From positions 1,178,001-1,242,000 of the forward strand of contig JAAHII010000001.1 in assembly GCA_010671905.1 (NCBI GenBank): a DNA stretch of 64,000 bases. Reading direction: 5' to 3'. Shown here one piece after another: positions 9,954-18,147 of the stretch. The position numbers and the translations under genes are program-made. Numbering within the stretch: the first letter of the stretch is position 1; every line of letters starts with the position of its first letter. The notes below the pieces were generated by a model. The model was given only the letters and a program-made list of their open reading frames with translations. It searched no databases and was not told the origin of the DNA. The DNA is from Leptolyngbya sp. SIOISBB. Its GTDB lineage: Bacteria; Cyanobacteriota; Cyanobacteriia; Phormidesmidales; Phormidesmidaceae.

Positions 9954-9986
9954 GCCCCTTCACCAATCATGGCGAAGGGGCTTTCT
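9954..9986 (+). terminator. Rho-independent terminator
   Basis: GCCCCTTC pairs with GAAGGGGC (9974-9981) and is followed directly by TTTCT. The stem is GC-rich and the position, about 50 nt after the DUF4278-like frame, fits a terminator on the plus strand. Confidence 0.65.
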
Positions 9987-10021
9987 ACAGGGAGCAAGTC
10001 ACTTTCTGGAGAGAAAAATTA

Positions 10022-10230
10022 GTTATCTGTTGGCCCACTGGCAGTTTTAGCCTCTGAGCAAACCACCCTCGATTGGCAGCAAGCCGCCCATCAAGCTCGA
10101 CAGCAGTTGTTCCCCCAAGCAGTCTTGGCCTGCTTTCTGCATGAATTGGCTGACATTCGGCCCGTATTGGCAGAATTGGGAATTGACATTACGGTTACTC
10201 GTATCCCTGTCACAGCAAGAGACTGTTCTT
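10022..10230 (+). pseudogene. Coding-like remnant without a start codon
   Basis: The plus-strand frame that opens after a TAG at about 10021 reads TTLDWQQAAHQARQQLFPQ...CFLHELADIRPVLAELGID before a TGA near 10230. It has protein-like composition but no ATG/GTG in a sensible place and no recognised family. The rest of 10231-10396 shows no gene. I regard it as a fragment of a lost gene. Confidence 0.3.
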
Positions 10231-10396
10231 GAGATGCTGCAAGATGTCAGATGTATATGTCTCACACCCTTTTCTCTCATCTCTGCTGCCAAGGTGCAAG
10301 TCTCAGTAGCGCGATCGCTAACCGCAGCATTGCGCCACATCGACGTTATGCCTGGCGGCGGTTTCTGGCCCTCGGACAGTCTCGGAACGCGACCCA

Positions 10397-10768
10397 CTAT
10401 CGATGCTGATCAATGAGGATGGGGTTGCCATCCGGATCTTCAATGACAAAACTACCAGGACCTGATGCAGTCCCGGTCTCATCATTGAGGATTTGCACGC
10501 CTTGAGCTGCAAGCCGAGTCTTCAGTTCTCTCACATCCGTAAAAGCATCAAGGTTTTCAGCATCCTGATTCCAGCCAGGATTAAACGTCAGCATGTTCTT
10601 GTCAAACATGCCCTGAAACAATCCAATCAGATGGTCTCCATTCTTGAGTACAGTCCAACCCTGACCACAATCACCCCCTATCGATACAAACCCCAGCTTT
10701 TCATAGAAAGCTTTTGAGGCTTCAATGTCTTTAACCGTCAAACTCAAAGAGAATGCGCCGAGATCCAT
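10397..10768 (-). CDS. VOC-superfamily (glyoxalase-like) protein
   Basis: A 123-residue single VOC domain starting MDLGAFSLSLTVKDIEASKAFYEKLGF and ending with SFVIEDPDGNPILIDQ, both typical of glyoxalase/bleomycin-resistance folds. The chosen start at 10768 has TTGGAGTTAAG just upstream; a longer in-frame extension to 10846 has no family similarity. Metal-ligand positions are not obvious, so the reaction cannot be predicted. It follows an attC-like site on the same strand, as if it were the next cassette in a small array. Confidence 0.85.
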   Translation of the reverse strand: MDLGAFSLSLTVKDIEASKAFYEKLGFVSIGGDCGQGWTVLKNGDHLIGLFQGMFDKNMLTFNPGWNQDAENLDAFTDVRELKTRLAAQGVQILNDETGTASGPGSFVIEDPDGNPILIDQHR

Positions 10769-10785
10769 ACTTAACTCCAAGAACG

Positions 10786-10892
10786 ATTTAACGTGAACGC
10801 AGGGCACCCCACCCAATGAAGCTGCCGAACGCGCGTTGTACCCCAAAGCCGCATGACTGGTTACTTAGTGGACTTCACCTTATATGTTAAGC
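10786..10892 (-). repeat. attC-like integron recombination site
   Basis: On the minus strand this begins with an R''-type box GCTTAAC (10892-10886), which overlaps the stop codon of the upstream gene remnant, and ends with an R'-type box GTTAAAT (10792-10786). Inside, GTGAA near one end and TTCAC near the other can pair. This arrangement matches an attC. No integron integrase gene was found in the window. Confidence 0.5.
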
Positions 10893-11168
10893 GCGGTCAT
10901 TAACTGTCCTCAGAGCAAAATGCATCCCCGGTTTGCCTCGCCCTTTTTCGTCCAGATTGATGTCGAGCAAGGCAAAGCTAATTCCAGACCCAGACCAAAA
11001 ACTGACCGGATGGTCTGTCGGGACCTCAAAGCCTCCAATTGCTTCTGACACGAATCGGTAACGACCAACTTTGGAGAAGTTCGTGGCATCTGTCTCATCA
11101 CTAACACCAGCCCATACCGATACTGCGCCACTGAAACCAGCCAGGTCAACGATGTCTTAAACGAGCAT
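10887..11168 (-). pseudogene. Unknown cassette-like gene with nonsense codon 4
   Basis: The minus-strand frame reads ATG CTC GTT TAA, then continues as about 90 well-formed residues (DIVDLAGFSGAVSVWAGVSD...SGISFALLDINLDEKGRGK) to a stop at 10887-10889. A CAA-to-TAA change at codon 4 would explain the break; a downstream start cannot be excluded. The stop codon overlaps the R'' box of the adjacent attC-like site, as in integron cassettes, and GGTAAGC just before the ATG nearly matches the complement of that box. The family is not recognised. Confidence 0.5.
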
Positions 11169-11315
11169 CCTTGCTTACCCTTGGTTTCGAAAAGTACGAA
11201 GCGTCTCAAACGAGACGTCGGTCACTGAGCAGAGTGGATGGCTCAGACACAACTTAAAGACTGAGCGATCGCGTCTCGCAATCAACAGATTCATGTCACG
11301 CCAACCAGAGAACCC

Positions 11316-12071
11316 ATGTCCTATCAACGTGATTCTGACCAAAGAGTAGCGCTCGTCACCGGTTCAACGTCCGGCATTGGTCGAGCGATCGCCCTGCAAT
11401 TGGCGCAAGAGGGCTTTGCGATCGCCTTTCATTCCAAAACCTCGATCGCAGCGGGTCAGGCATTGGCGGCGGCAAACTCTGGTGCGTCTTACACCCAAGC
11501 AGATTTGGCTGATCAAGACCAAGCGTGGGACCTCATCGAGACGGTGCTAGCGCATCACGGTCGGCTAGATGTGCTGGTTAACAATGCGGGTGCCACCGCC
11601 ACCATTCCCCATGGCGATTTGTCAGCAGCGACGCTCGAAATTTGGCGCAATCTATACGAAGTCAATGTGATTGCGCCTTGGACCTTGATTACCGCAGCCG
11701 AAACTGCCCTGCGACAAGCGGCCCGTTCTGACTGCTCTAGCTGCATTGTGAACATCAGCTCCCATGCGGGCATTCGCCCTAAAGGGGCATCGATTCCCTA
11801 CTCTGTCAGCAAAGCGGCGCTGAACCACATGACGAAGCTGCTGGCGTTGACTCTCGCGCCTGCCATTCGGGTGAATGCGATCGCCCCCGGCCTCGTCCAC
11901 ACGCCCATGAGCGCTCACTGGACTGCTGCCCAAGAACTCTGGCAAACGCGATCGCCGATGCAGCGCGGCGCTCAGCCCGAAGAAATCGCCCAAGTTGCCT
12001 CAATGCTGATCGCGAGCCCCTACCTGACGGGCGAAATTTTGCTCGCTGATGGCGGCCTGAACCTGACCTAA
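11316..12071 (+). CDS. SDR-family oxidoreductase
   Basis: A 251-residue classical short-chain dehydrogenase. It has the cofactor loop TGSTSGIGRA (about 16-25), the NNAG motif, a catalytic Ser in VNISSHAG and YSVSKAAL with the catalytic Tyr and Lys. The C-terminus IRVNAIAPGLVHTPM and GEILLADGGLNLT resembles FabG-like reductases. It acts in the cytosol with NAD(P)H; the substrate is unknown. It stands alone, with about 118 bp before the next gene. Confidence 0.92.
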   Translation: MSYQRDSDQRVALVTGSTSGIGRAIALQLAQEGFAIAFHSKTSIAAGQALAAANSGASYTQADLADQDQAWDLIETVLAHHGRLDVLVNNAGATATIPHGDLSAATLEIWRNLYEVNVIAPWTLITAAETALRQAARSDCSSCIVNISSHAGIRPKGASIPYSVSKAALNHMTKLLALTLAPAIRVNAIAPGLVHTPMSAHWTAAQELWQTRSPMQRGAQPEEIAQVASMLIASPYLTGEILLADGGLNLT

Positions 12072-12189
12072 CTAATTCCCAGCACAGTTGTAGAAACATT
12101 GCTATTGCGGAGACTTCCCGAGATCTTCTCCCTTTGGCGTTAGGCTTTGACGCAAGGGGCCTTCGTTACCGGCTCTGTTGTGAGGAACT

Positions 12190-12642
12190 ATGGAAATTTT
12201 GCAGGCTAAGATTGAGCACCTTGAGGAGGTTGCTCAACTCTTTGACCGCTATCGTGTGTTTTACCAGCAGTCGACCGATTTACCCGGCAGCAGAGTCTTT
12301 ATTCAGCAACGCTTGCAAAAGGGTGATTCGACAATTTTTTTGGCGCAATCAGTGGGTCAAAGCGTCGGCTTTACCCAGCTATATCCCAGCTTTTCTTCTG
12401 TATCGATGCAGCCCATTTGGATCTTGAATGACCTGTTTGTGGAAACAGCCCATCGTCGCCAGGGACTGGCGCAGGCTCTGATGAATACTGCTGCCAACTT
12501 TGCCCGCGATACCGGGGCGATCCGGCTTTCCCTGTCTACGCAAGTTGAGAATACTGCTGCTCAAACGCTCTACGAGTCACTGGGCTATTGCAAGGATGAG
12601 GCCTTTTATCACTATGCCTTGGCCCTTAACCAAAATGTCTAA
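12190..12642 (+). CDS. GNAT-family N-acetyltransferase
   Basis: A 150-residue GNAT protein. Motif A is visible as LNDLFVETAHRRQGLAQALM (about 80-99), the acetyl-CoA loop, followed by the motif-B-like LSTQVENTAAQTLYESLGY. The size is typical. It overlaps the next gene by 8 nt, so the two are probably translated from one message. The acceptor substrate is unknown. Confidence 0.9.
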   Translation: MEILQAKIEHLEEVAQLFDRYRVFYQQSTDLPGSRVFIQQRLQKGDSTIFLAQSVGQSVGFTQLYPSFSSVSMQPIWILNDLFVETAHRRQGLAQALMNTAANFARDTGAIRLSLSTQVENTAAQTLYESLGYCKDEAFYHYALALNQNV

Positions 12643-13138
12643 GACCACTGTTTGGCGACAACGGCTGGCGCTGATGCCAGGGTGGAGCACGGAAATAGTC
12701 ATTGATGCCCCGCGATCGCACGTCTGGGAACAGGTGACCAACTTCAGGGCCTATGCAGACTGGAACCCGTTTGTGATTGAGGCTCAGGCCGACTTTGAAA
12801 TCGGGAAGACCATTCGATTTTTGGAAGATCTCAAACAGTTTGAGCAACACTGGATTGAGGCGACATTTTTGACCATCGAGCCGCCCCACTCATTTGCGTG
12901 GCAAGGCCATTTTGCGGCTCCCTACCTATTCACAGTTCGTCATCGGTTCGAATTGACTGCCCTGGGTGAGCATCAAACTCGATTTCGACAAACCCATCAG
13001 AATTCGGGATTGTTGGTGCCTTTCTTAGCACTACAGGGCATCTACAGCGTTAGCCATCAGGGCTATCTCGACTTTGATCAAGCGCTCAAAACTCGATGCG
13101 AAACAGTCGGTTCTCAAATGGAGGTAGATCATGCCTGA
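12635..13138 (+). CDS. SRPBCC-family (polyketide cyclase/dehydrase-like) protein
   Basis: The ATG at 12635 gives 167 residues starting MSKTTVWRQRLALMPGWSTEIVIDAP. The segment IDAPRSHVWEQVTNFRAYADWNPFV is the classic first part of an SRPBCC lipid- or ligand-binding fold, and FTVRHRFELTALGEHQTRF fits its later strands. It overlaps the upstream GNAT gene by 8 nt and the downstream cupin by 8 nt, which argues for one operon. The ligand is unknown. Confidence 0.88.
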   Translation: MSKTTVWRQRLALMPGWSTEIVIDAPRSHVWEQVTNFRAYADWNPFVIEAQADFEIGKTIRFLEDLKQFEQHWIEATFLTIEPPHSFAWQGHFAAPYLFTVRHRFELTALGEHQTRFRQTHQNSGLLVPFLALQGIYSVSHQGYLDFDQALKTRCETVGSQMEVDHA

Positions 13139-13610
13139 AACTCAGCCCGCTTTATTCATCGCTGACGAGATTGCCCATCACCCCGAGTTTGAGTTTCATC
13201 ATCCGTTGAATCCGCACTCAGAGGTCTATCTAAAATCCCTTAGTCGTCTGGCGGGACTCAGTCGAATTGCGGTTTCATTAGCGCGTATTCCTACCGGCAA
13301 AGAATCCTTCATTTACCACGCTCACAGCAACGAAGAAGAATGGCTCTACATTCTCTCTGGGCGGGGCATTGCCGAAATAGGGGAGACCGAACAGACTGTC
13401 GGCCCTGGTGATTTTCTCGGCTTTGGTCTACCGCAAGCCGCGCATCATCTGCGCAATCCGTTTGAGGCAGACCTGGTGTATCTCGTGGGTGGTGAAATTG
13501 TGCCGGTAGATATTGGCACCTTTCCGCGCCACGGCAAACGAGTCATTCGCGATGGCGAAACGGCTCACATCATTGATGATGACTCCCTGCAAGATTTCTG
13601 GAGCGCTTGA
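13131..13610 (+). CDS. Cupin-domain protein
   Basis: A 159-residue single cupin. The metal-binding motif is visible as YHAHSNEEEWLYILSGRGIAEIG (about 62-84), with two His and a Glu, and the second motif as GDFLGFGLPQAAHHLRN with the fourth His. It has no signal peptide. It overlaps the SRPBCC gene by 8 nt. Possible roles are a small dioxygenase or isomerase, or a sugar-binding cupin; the reaction cannot be assigned. Confidence 0.9.
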   Translation: MPETQPALFIADEIAHHPEFEFHHPLNPHSEVYLKSLSRLAGLSRIAVSLARIPTGKESFIYHAHSNEEEWLYILSGRGIAEIGETEQTVGPGDFLGFGLPQAAHHLRNPFEADLVYLVGGEIVPVDIGTFPRHGKRVIRDGETAHIIDDDSLQDFWSA

Positions 13611-13639
13611 CGATATGTATTTCGAATGGAGGAAGCTCC

Positions 13640-14014
13640 ATGCCCAAAACCACCGCAACGTACTGGAATCCGTTACAGGCCGCCCATGCGGATAGATGGG
13701 CAGCGATTGAAGGCACCGACGGCATGATTGAGCAGCTGTTTTTGGCGATCGACGAGGTAACCGGAGACTTTACCCGGCTCACCCGATTCAAAGCTGGGGC
13801 CGACACCTCGGAGTTTGGGCCACAGGTGCACGATTTTCCTGAGGAGATTTTTATCGTGTCGGGTGAAATGTATGACCAAGCGTTCGATCGCTGGCTCAAT
13901 GCAGGTGATTACGCCAGTCGTCCCCCTGGAGAAGTGCACGGTCCCTTTGTCGCCAAGACCGATTGCTTGGTGTTGGACTGCTCGTATCCCAGTCAGGCGC
14001 AAGAGTCATCGTGA
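13640..14014 (+). CDS. ChrR-like cupin protein
   Basis: The start at 13640 is preferred because GGAGGAAGC lies just ahead of the ATG; a longer TTG-initiated frame exists from 13607. The 124 residues contain FGPQVHDFPEEIFIVSGEMYDQA, a cupin metal motif in the style of ChrR anti-sigma C-terminal domains, and GDYASRPPGEVHGPFVAK with the last His. It sits between another cupin and an SDR gene, 9 nt before the latter, and is probably part of the same operon. Confidence 0.85.
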   Translation: MPKTTATYWNPLQAAHADRWAAIEGTDGMIEQLFLAIDEVTGDFTRLTRFKAGADTSEFGPQVHDFPEEIFIVSGEMYDQAFDRWLNAGDYASRPPGEVHGPFVAKTDCLVLDCSYPSQAQESS

Positions 14015-14023
14015 GGTCATCCG

Positions 14024-14770
14024 ATGGATAAGGTCGCAATCATTACGGGAGGGAGTCGCGGCATCGGGGCGGCGACGGCTCAATTGGCGGCGGAGCAAGG
14101 ATATACCGTCTGCCTCACCTATCGGCGTCAACAGCAGGCTGCTCAAACTATTGTCGAAGCCATTCAGCAGCAGGGCGGTAACGCGATCGCGGTTGCGGCT
14201 GACATGGCTTCAGAGGCAGATATCTTGCGACTATTTGAGACGGTGGATGCCAAGCTGGGAACCGTCACGGCTTTGGTAAATAATGCAGGCATTTTGGAAC
14301 CGCAGAGGCGATTAGCAGACATCGACTCCGCTCGATTGAATCGCATCTTTCAGGCCAACGTGGTGGGTAGCTTTCTGTGTGCCCGCGAAGCCGTTAAACG
14401 CATGTCGACCAAGCAGGGTGGTCGGGGCGGAGCCATCGTCAATGTGTCATCAGTGGCCGCTCGGTTAGGGTCCCCCGGTGAATACATCGACTATGCCGCG
14501 TCGAAAGGGGCGATCGACACGATGACCATTGGCCTGGCTCAAGAGGTCGCCGCTGAAGGAATCCGCGTCAATGCGGTACGCCCAGGCTTCATTTACACCG
14601 ACATTCATGCCAGCGGTGGCGAAGCCAATCGGGTTGAGCGGGTCAAGAACTCCATCCCGATGCGGCGGGGCGGTCAAGCGGTAGAAGTGGCTCACGCGAT
14701 TCTCTGGCTGCTCTCGCCGCAAGCGTCATACACCACAGGCTCGTTTATTGACCTGGCTGGAGGCAAATAA
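14024..14770 (+). CDS. SDR-family oxidoreductase
   Basis: A 248-residue classical SDR with the cofactor loop TGGSRGIGAAT (about 8-18), NNAGI, the catalytic Ser in VNVSSVAA and YAASKGAIDTM with Tyr and Lys. The C-terminal IRVNAVRPGFIYTDIHASGG and TTGSFIDLAGGK are typical of glucose-1-dehydrogenase-like members. It is the last gene of the 12190-14770 operon (GNAT, SRPBCC, cupin, cupin, SDR). The substrate is unknown. Confidence 0.92.
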   Translation: MDKVAIITGGSRGIGAATAQLAAEQGYTVCLTYRRQQQAAQTIVEAIQQQGGNAIAVAADMASEADILRLFETVDAKLGTVTALVNNAGILEPQRRLADIDSARLNRIFQANVVGSFLCAREAVKRMSTKQGGRGGAIVNVSSVAARLGSPGEYIDYAASKGAIDTMTIGLAQEVAAEGIRVNAVRPGFIYTDIHASGGEANRVERVKNSIPMRRGGQAVEVAHAILWLLSPQASYTTGSFIDLAGGK

Positions 14771-14920
14771 CCGCACTGAGGAAAGCTGTCGGATTTCGAG
14801 CAGTGGCGGTTTATCTCAGCGCGATCGCGCTCTACCCCACATCGTCCCGATTGTTGTGTACATCAGTAGGGTGTTGTTTCCCTGACAGGCTGGCGACGGT
14901 TAATCACCATGAGGAAAGCC

Positions 14921-15451
14921 ATGGCGACCCGACAACGTTTGTCCATTAACTATCCAAGTTATGGCATCAAAGGCCTGTCGCCCGATGATGCGGCCCAACT
15001 GCAAACCTTGTTTGATCAGTGTGCCGATTTCTTCATCATGACGAATGGTGCCCTCGCCGAGGCTACCGCTGCGGCAGCGGAGTTTACCGATGTCCCTGAG
15101 GGCAAAACCTCAGAGGATGTTCTGGCCTGGGGATTGGTGGACGATCGCGATCGCCTTGTCGGAACGATCATCGGCGTACAAGGCTATCCCGATTCGCAAA
15201 CTTGGTGGGTGGGGCTGATGCTGCTGGCTCCAGAGCAGCGGGGGCAAGGACTGGGAGTAAGCTTCTACCAGGCTTTCGAGCAGTGGGTGGCCCATCAAGG
15301 CTATCGGTTTATTTCCCTCTGTGCGATCGCCCCTAACACTGTTGGTCGGCGCTTTTGGCAGCAGCTAGGGTTTGAGGAAATTCGCCAGTTTCCGGCTCGG
15401 CTCTATGGCACCCAGACCCACGACGTTCACGTCTATCAGCGAAGGCTATGA
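14921..15451 (+). CDS. GNAT-family N-acetyltransferase
   Basis: The start at 14921 is chosen because GAGGAAAG lies a few bases ahead; an in-frame ATG at 14909 would add four residues. The 176-residue protein has the GNAT acetyl-CoA loop in WVGLMLLAPEQRGQGLGVSF and motif B in ISLCAIAPNTVGRRFWQQLGF. It is probably monocistronic, with about 140 bp upstream. The substrate is unknown. Confidence 0.88.
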   Translation: MATRQRLSINYPSYGIKGLSPDDAAQLQTLFDQCADFFIMTNGALAEATAAAAEFTDVPEGKTSEDVLAWGLVDDRDRLVGTIIGVQGYPDSQTWWVGLMLLAPEQRGQGLGVSFYQAFEQWVAHQGYRFISLCAIAPNTVGRRFWQQLGFEEIRQFPARLYGTQTHDVHVYQRRL

Positions 15452-15585
15452 CGGCTTTAATGCCGCGATCGCCATGTGACAATGCTCGCCCCTGGGCAAC
15501 AGTGCTCATTTGTGAAACTTTCGATTCGTCAAGAGTTGTTTCTCTTTAAACTCACTTTCCTTAGTTAATACAAATCTTGAGAACC

Positions 15586-16072
15586 ATGCTGGAAAAATGT
15601 CATTCCTGTGGAGCTGAAACGCCCCCTTCTCCTACTGGCGTCACCCACGCCTATCTCGACGCCTCGCCAGGGTGCTGGGCGAGATATGGCGAAGTGCTCG
15701 CACGCGAATATGCCAATGCCCAGTACTTTGCGGTTCATTCCATTACCGTCGATGCTTACTCCGTTCAGCATCCTGGCCACCCAACCCCTCAGGAAATCAA
15801 TTCCCTCAACTTGCACCTGGCTAGCCTGTATGCCCACTATCAAAAATCAGGTCGAGCTACATAAGCTATCTCAACTGAAAAGTCGCTTAGCCAAGCGCAA
15901 AGATCAATTCCAGTGGTTATCGCCGCCCCCAGATTTAGGTCACATGACCATCAACGATATCTGGCAGGCCGAGACCGCTCAGCAACATTGTGAGGTTGTC
16001 CGACAGTGGGGTGCGATCGTGCTTGACTGCTGGCGCGACTATCACGGTTATATCCAAGCGCTTTGTTTGTGA
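15586..16072 (+). pseudogene. DUF5946-like protein, frameshifted
   Basis: The first frame (to 15864) begins MLEKCHSCGAETPP and includes THAYLDASPGCWARYGEVLAREY and SITVDAYSVQHPG, which I recognise as the DUF5946-type conserved core with its CxxC start. The second frame continues as KLSQLKSRLAKRKDQFQW to a stop at 16072. The join falls at about 15840-15850, in a run of A residues. The whole product would be about 160 residues, the expected size. Function unknown. Confidence 0.65.
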
Positions 16073-16080
16073 ATCTGCTC

Positions 16081-16115
16081 TAGTGACTTGTCAATGAGTG
16101 ATTGACAAGTCACTA
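16081..16115. terminator. Perfect 15-bp stem hairpin
   Basis: TAGTGACTTGTCAAT (16081-16095) and ATTGACAAGTCACTA (16101-16115) are perfect inverted repeats around the 5-nt loop GAGTG. It starts 9 nt after the DUF5946-like stop. There is no T-run, so it may be a bidirectional terminator, an mRNA stabiliser or a protein-binding palindrome. Confidence 0.6.
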
Positions 16116-16228
16116 CATGACAGCATCCCGAGTTTTTCCGACACTTTCCGCCATTGCTCTGGTGGTGCCTGGGGCTAAATAGACAATAAGCGACCCGCAT
16201 ATAGTTCATCCAAAGAGCTTGGGACACA

Positions 16229-16813
16229 ATGAACATCTTGCTTGAATATCTGCGTTATCTCTTGATTGCTTTGCTAGTGCTCTGCATCCCGCTGGGGCTG
16301 GCAATCAGCGCCATTCGATTTGAGTTGCGGGGCAATCGCAATCTTGCCATTGCCTTCGGAGTTGTTACCGGGGTTTTGAGTATTCCCATCGGGCGTTTTG
16401 CCATCAGCACCATCTTGATGCTTTTGTTTATTGGCCCCCCGCCCAGTGCAGCTCAACTGATTGCAGACTTTGAGCATCAAACTGGGGTCAGTTTACCTGC
16501 TAGCGCCAGAGTGACTTCATACCGAACCGCATACGACTTCTTTGGAGATTGGGGCGGCCTGCTCAAGGCCCAAATCCCCTGCCAGGAGATGCAGCGACTC
16601 AAGCAGCCATTAGATTTTTGGTCTGATCGGGACATCCGTGTCGAAACGCTTTCCGAACCAAGGGGTTCGATGCTGAAAAATGCCTGGAGAAATTCAAGGT
16701 TTACCATTCCAACTGGTTCCCATGTGGCGGTTATTCGTAGAGGGGAGTTTGATGCTGTTTATGCCGTCGAGCCGACTCATTGCATCGTTCACTATCAGCG
16801 ACTTTCAACATAG
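16229..16813 (+). CDS. Hypothetical membrane-anchored protein
   Basis: A 194-residue protein with a hydrophobic N-terminal segment (about 4-26) and a second one (about 38-67, ending in ILMLLFIGPP). The remaining about 125 residues are soluble and contain no domain I recognise; HQTGVSLPASARVTSYRTAYDFFGDWG resembles periplasmic domains of small hypothetical proteins. Function not assigned. Confidence 0.75.
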   Translation: MNILLEYLRYLLIALLVLCIPLGLAISAIRFELRGNRNLAIAFGVVTGVLSIPIGRFAISTILMLLFIGPPPSAAQLIADFEHQTGVSLPASARVTSYRTAYDFFGDWGGLLKAQIPCQEMQRLKQPLDFWSDRDIRVETLSEPRGSMLKNAWRNSRFTIPTGSHVAVIRRGEFDAVYAVEPTHCIVHYQRLST

Positions 16814-16921
16814 ATCCTTAAGTTCTCGTAGGTCTCGTCTCGTTTGCCCCACGTTAGACAGCACACCCGAATTTTTAATATTGACAAACCACTAGCTTTT
16901 TTGCCGGACGGCTGTAAACCT

Positions 16922-17419
16922 ATGAAATTAACCGCGATCGCTCAGTACTGGCAGAACTATCTACAGACCCCAACGTCAGTAGCGAATCATGCTTCTACCT
17001 ATTTAGTCGATCAGTTTGGGGATACCCCCGAGCTGACCAATGAACTAGGGCAACTCGTTCTCAATGGCACCAAAACCGCCACCTGTTCAGCGCTGTGGGA
17101 ATGGCAAGCCGAGGCAGAATCTCTGCCAACCGTCGGCATCCACACCATTGTGTTAGACGGTGATGGACAGCCCCTCTGCATTATCCAAACTACCGAAGTG
17201 ACCATTCGAGCCTTCAATGAGGTGAATGCCCAATTTGCCTATGACGAAGGGGAGGGCGATCGCACCCTGGAATCTTGGCAACGAGCGCACCGGCAATACT
17301 TTGCCCGAGTATTGCCCCCCATTGGCAAAAGTCCCCACCCAGGATATGCCATTGGTTTGCGAACGGTTTCGGGTCGTCTTCCCGGCGATCGCATCGTCAA
17401 AAGTAGAAGCGTCATCTAG
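16922..17419 (+). CDS. ASCH-domain protein, C-terminus frameshifted
   Basis: ATG at 16922 starts a protein of the ASCH (PUA-related, RNA-binding-like) family: LVLNGTKTATCSALWEW, GIHTIVLDGDGQPLCIIQTTEVTI and the acidic stretch YDEGEGDRTLESW are all family features. The expected ending MPLVCERFRVVF is not in this frame. It appears in another frame from about 17357, so a one-base shift near the CCCCACCC tract at about 17333 replaces the native C-terminus and creates the stop at 17419; the other frame continues to 17471. Without the shift the product would be about 180 residues. Confidence 0.75.
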   Translation: MKLTAIAQYWQNYLQTPTSVANHASTYLVDQFGDTPELTNELGQLVLNGTKTATCSALWEWQAEAESLPTVGIHTIVLDGDGQPLCIIQTTEVTIRAFNEVNAQFAYDEGEGDRTLESWQRAHRQYFARVLPPIGKSPHPGYAIGLRTVSGRLPGDRIVKSRSVI

Positions 17420-17724
17420 CTCACTAACCCAGCCAAGATTCTTGGAGCGACGCTCTAACATGCATTTGTAGGAGGACTCAAGCATGAAGATTGTGTTGCT
17501 AGGAAATGCTGGTGCGGGCAAAAGCACGATGGCAAAACAGCTGATTGGAGATCGCGCGATCGCCCTCCTTTAGCTCACTAACCCAGCCAAGATTCTTGGA
17601 GCGACGCTCTAACATGCATTTGTAGGAGGACTCAAGCATGAAGATTGTGTTGCTAGGAAATGCTGGTGCGGGCAAAAGCACGATGGCAAAACAGCTGATT
17701 GGAGATCGCGCGATCGCCCTCCTT
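17417..17724 (+). repeat. 154-bp perfect tandem duplication
   Basis: Copy 1 spans 17417-17570 and copy 2 spans 17571-17724, with no differences that I can see. The unit begins TAGCTCACTAACCC and ends GATCGCCCTCCTT. It carries the ribosome-binding site (AGGAGG) and the first 29 codons of the P-loop kinase gene. The perfect identity points to a very recent duplication or to an assembly artefact. Confidence 0.92.
17484..17573 (+). pseudogene. Truncated 29-codon copy of the P-loop kinase start
   Basis: The first copy of the tandem duplication makes the frame MKIVLLGNAGAGKSTM...RAIALL and meets a TAG at the junction. It keeps the whole Walker A loop but nothing else. A peptide could still be translated because its ribosome-binding site is intact. 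Confidence 0.8.
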
Positions 17725-18147
17725 TCTCTTGATGACATTGCTTGGAATCCTGATGTGCAACGCAAGCCTCTCGACGAAAGCATCACTTTGCTAGAAGCGT
17801 TCATTCATGAGCATAAACAATGGATTATTGAAGGGTGCTACGGCGATCTGGTGGCAGCTGCGCTGCCCCAATGTGATGAACTGCGATTCCTCAATCTCGG
17901 CGTAGAAGTTTGTGTGGCCCACTGTCGTCAACGCCCTTGGGAACCTGAAAAGTTTGCCTCCCCTGAGGAACAAGATGCGATGCTGAATGGCCTGATGGAT
18001 TGGGTCAAAGACTACGCCAGCCGCGCCGACGAGTTTGGCCTGCAACGGCATCGTCAAATCTTCGATCGCTTCACCGGCCAAAAACAGGAATATCGCACTG
18101 TGGCTGACTACGATCACGCTAACCCCATTGAGAGCAAAGTTATATGA
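17638..18147 (+). CDS. P-loop kinase (adenylate/shikimate-kinase-like)
   Basis: A 169-residue small NTPase. Walker A is GNAGAGKST (about 7-15), and SLDDIAWNPD is the acidic motif after strand 2, as in small-molecule kinases and topology-modulation-like proteins. LRFLNLGVEVCVAHCRQRPWE supplies the lid-side arginines. The strong RBS TAGGAGGACTCAAGC precedes the ATG. It overlaps the next gene by 4 nt (ATGA). The phosphate acceptor is unknown. Confidence 0.88.
   Translation: MKIVLLGNAGAGKSTMAKQLIGDRAIALLSLDDIAWNPDVQRKPLDESITLLEAFIHEHKQWIIEGCYGDLVAAALPQCDELRFLNLGVEVCVAHCRQRPWEPEKFASPEEQDAMLNGLMDWVKDYASRADEFGLQRHRQIFDRFTGQKQEYRTVADYDHANPIESKVI

Noticed and set aside
13673-14002. A long minus-strand frame opposite the ChrR-like cupin
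   Set aside because: It is the shadow of a well-supported cupin and has no domain similarity of its own.
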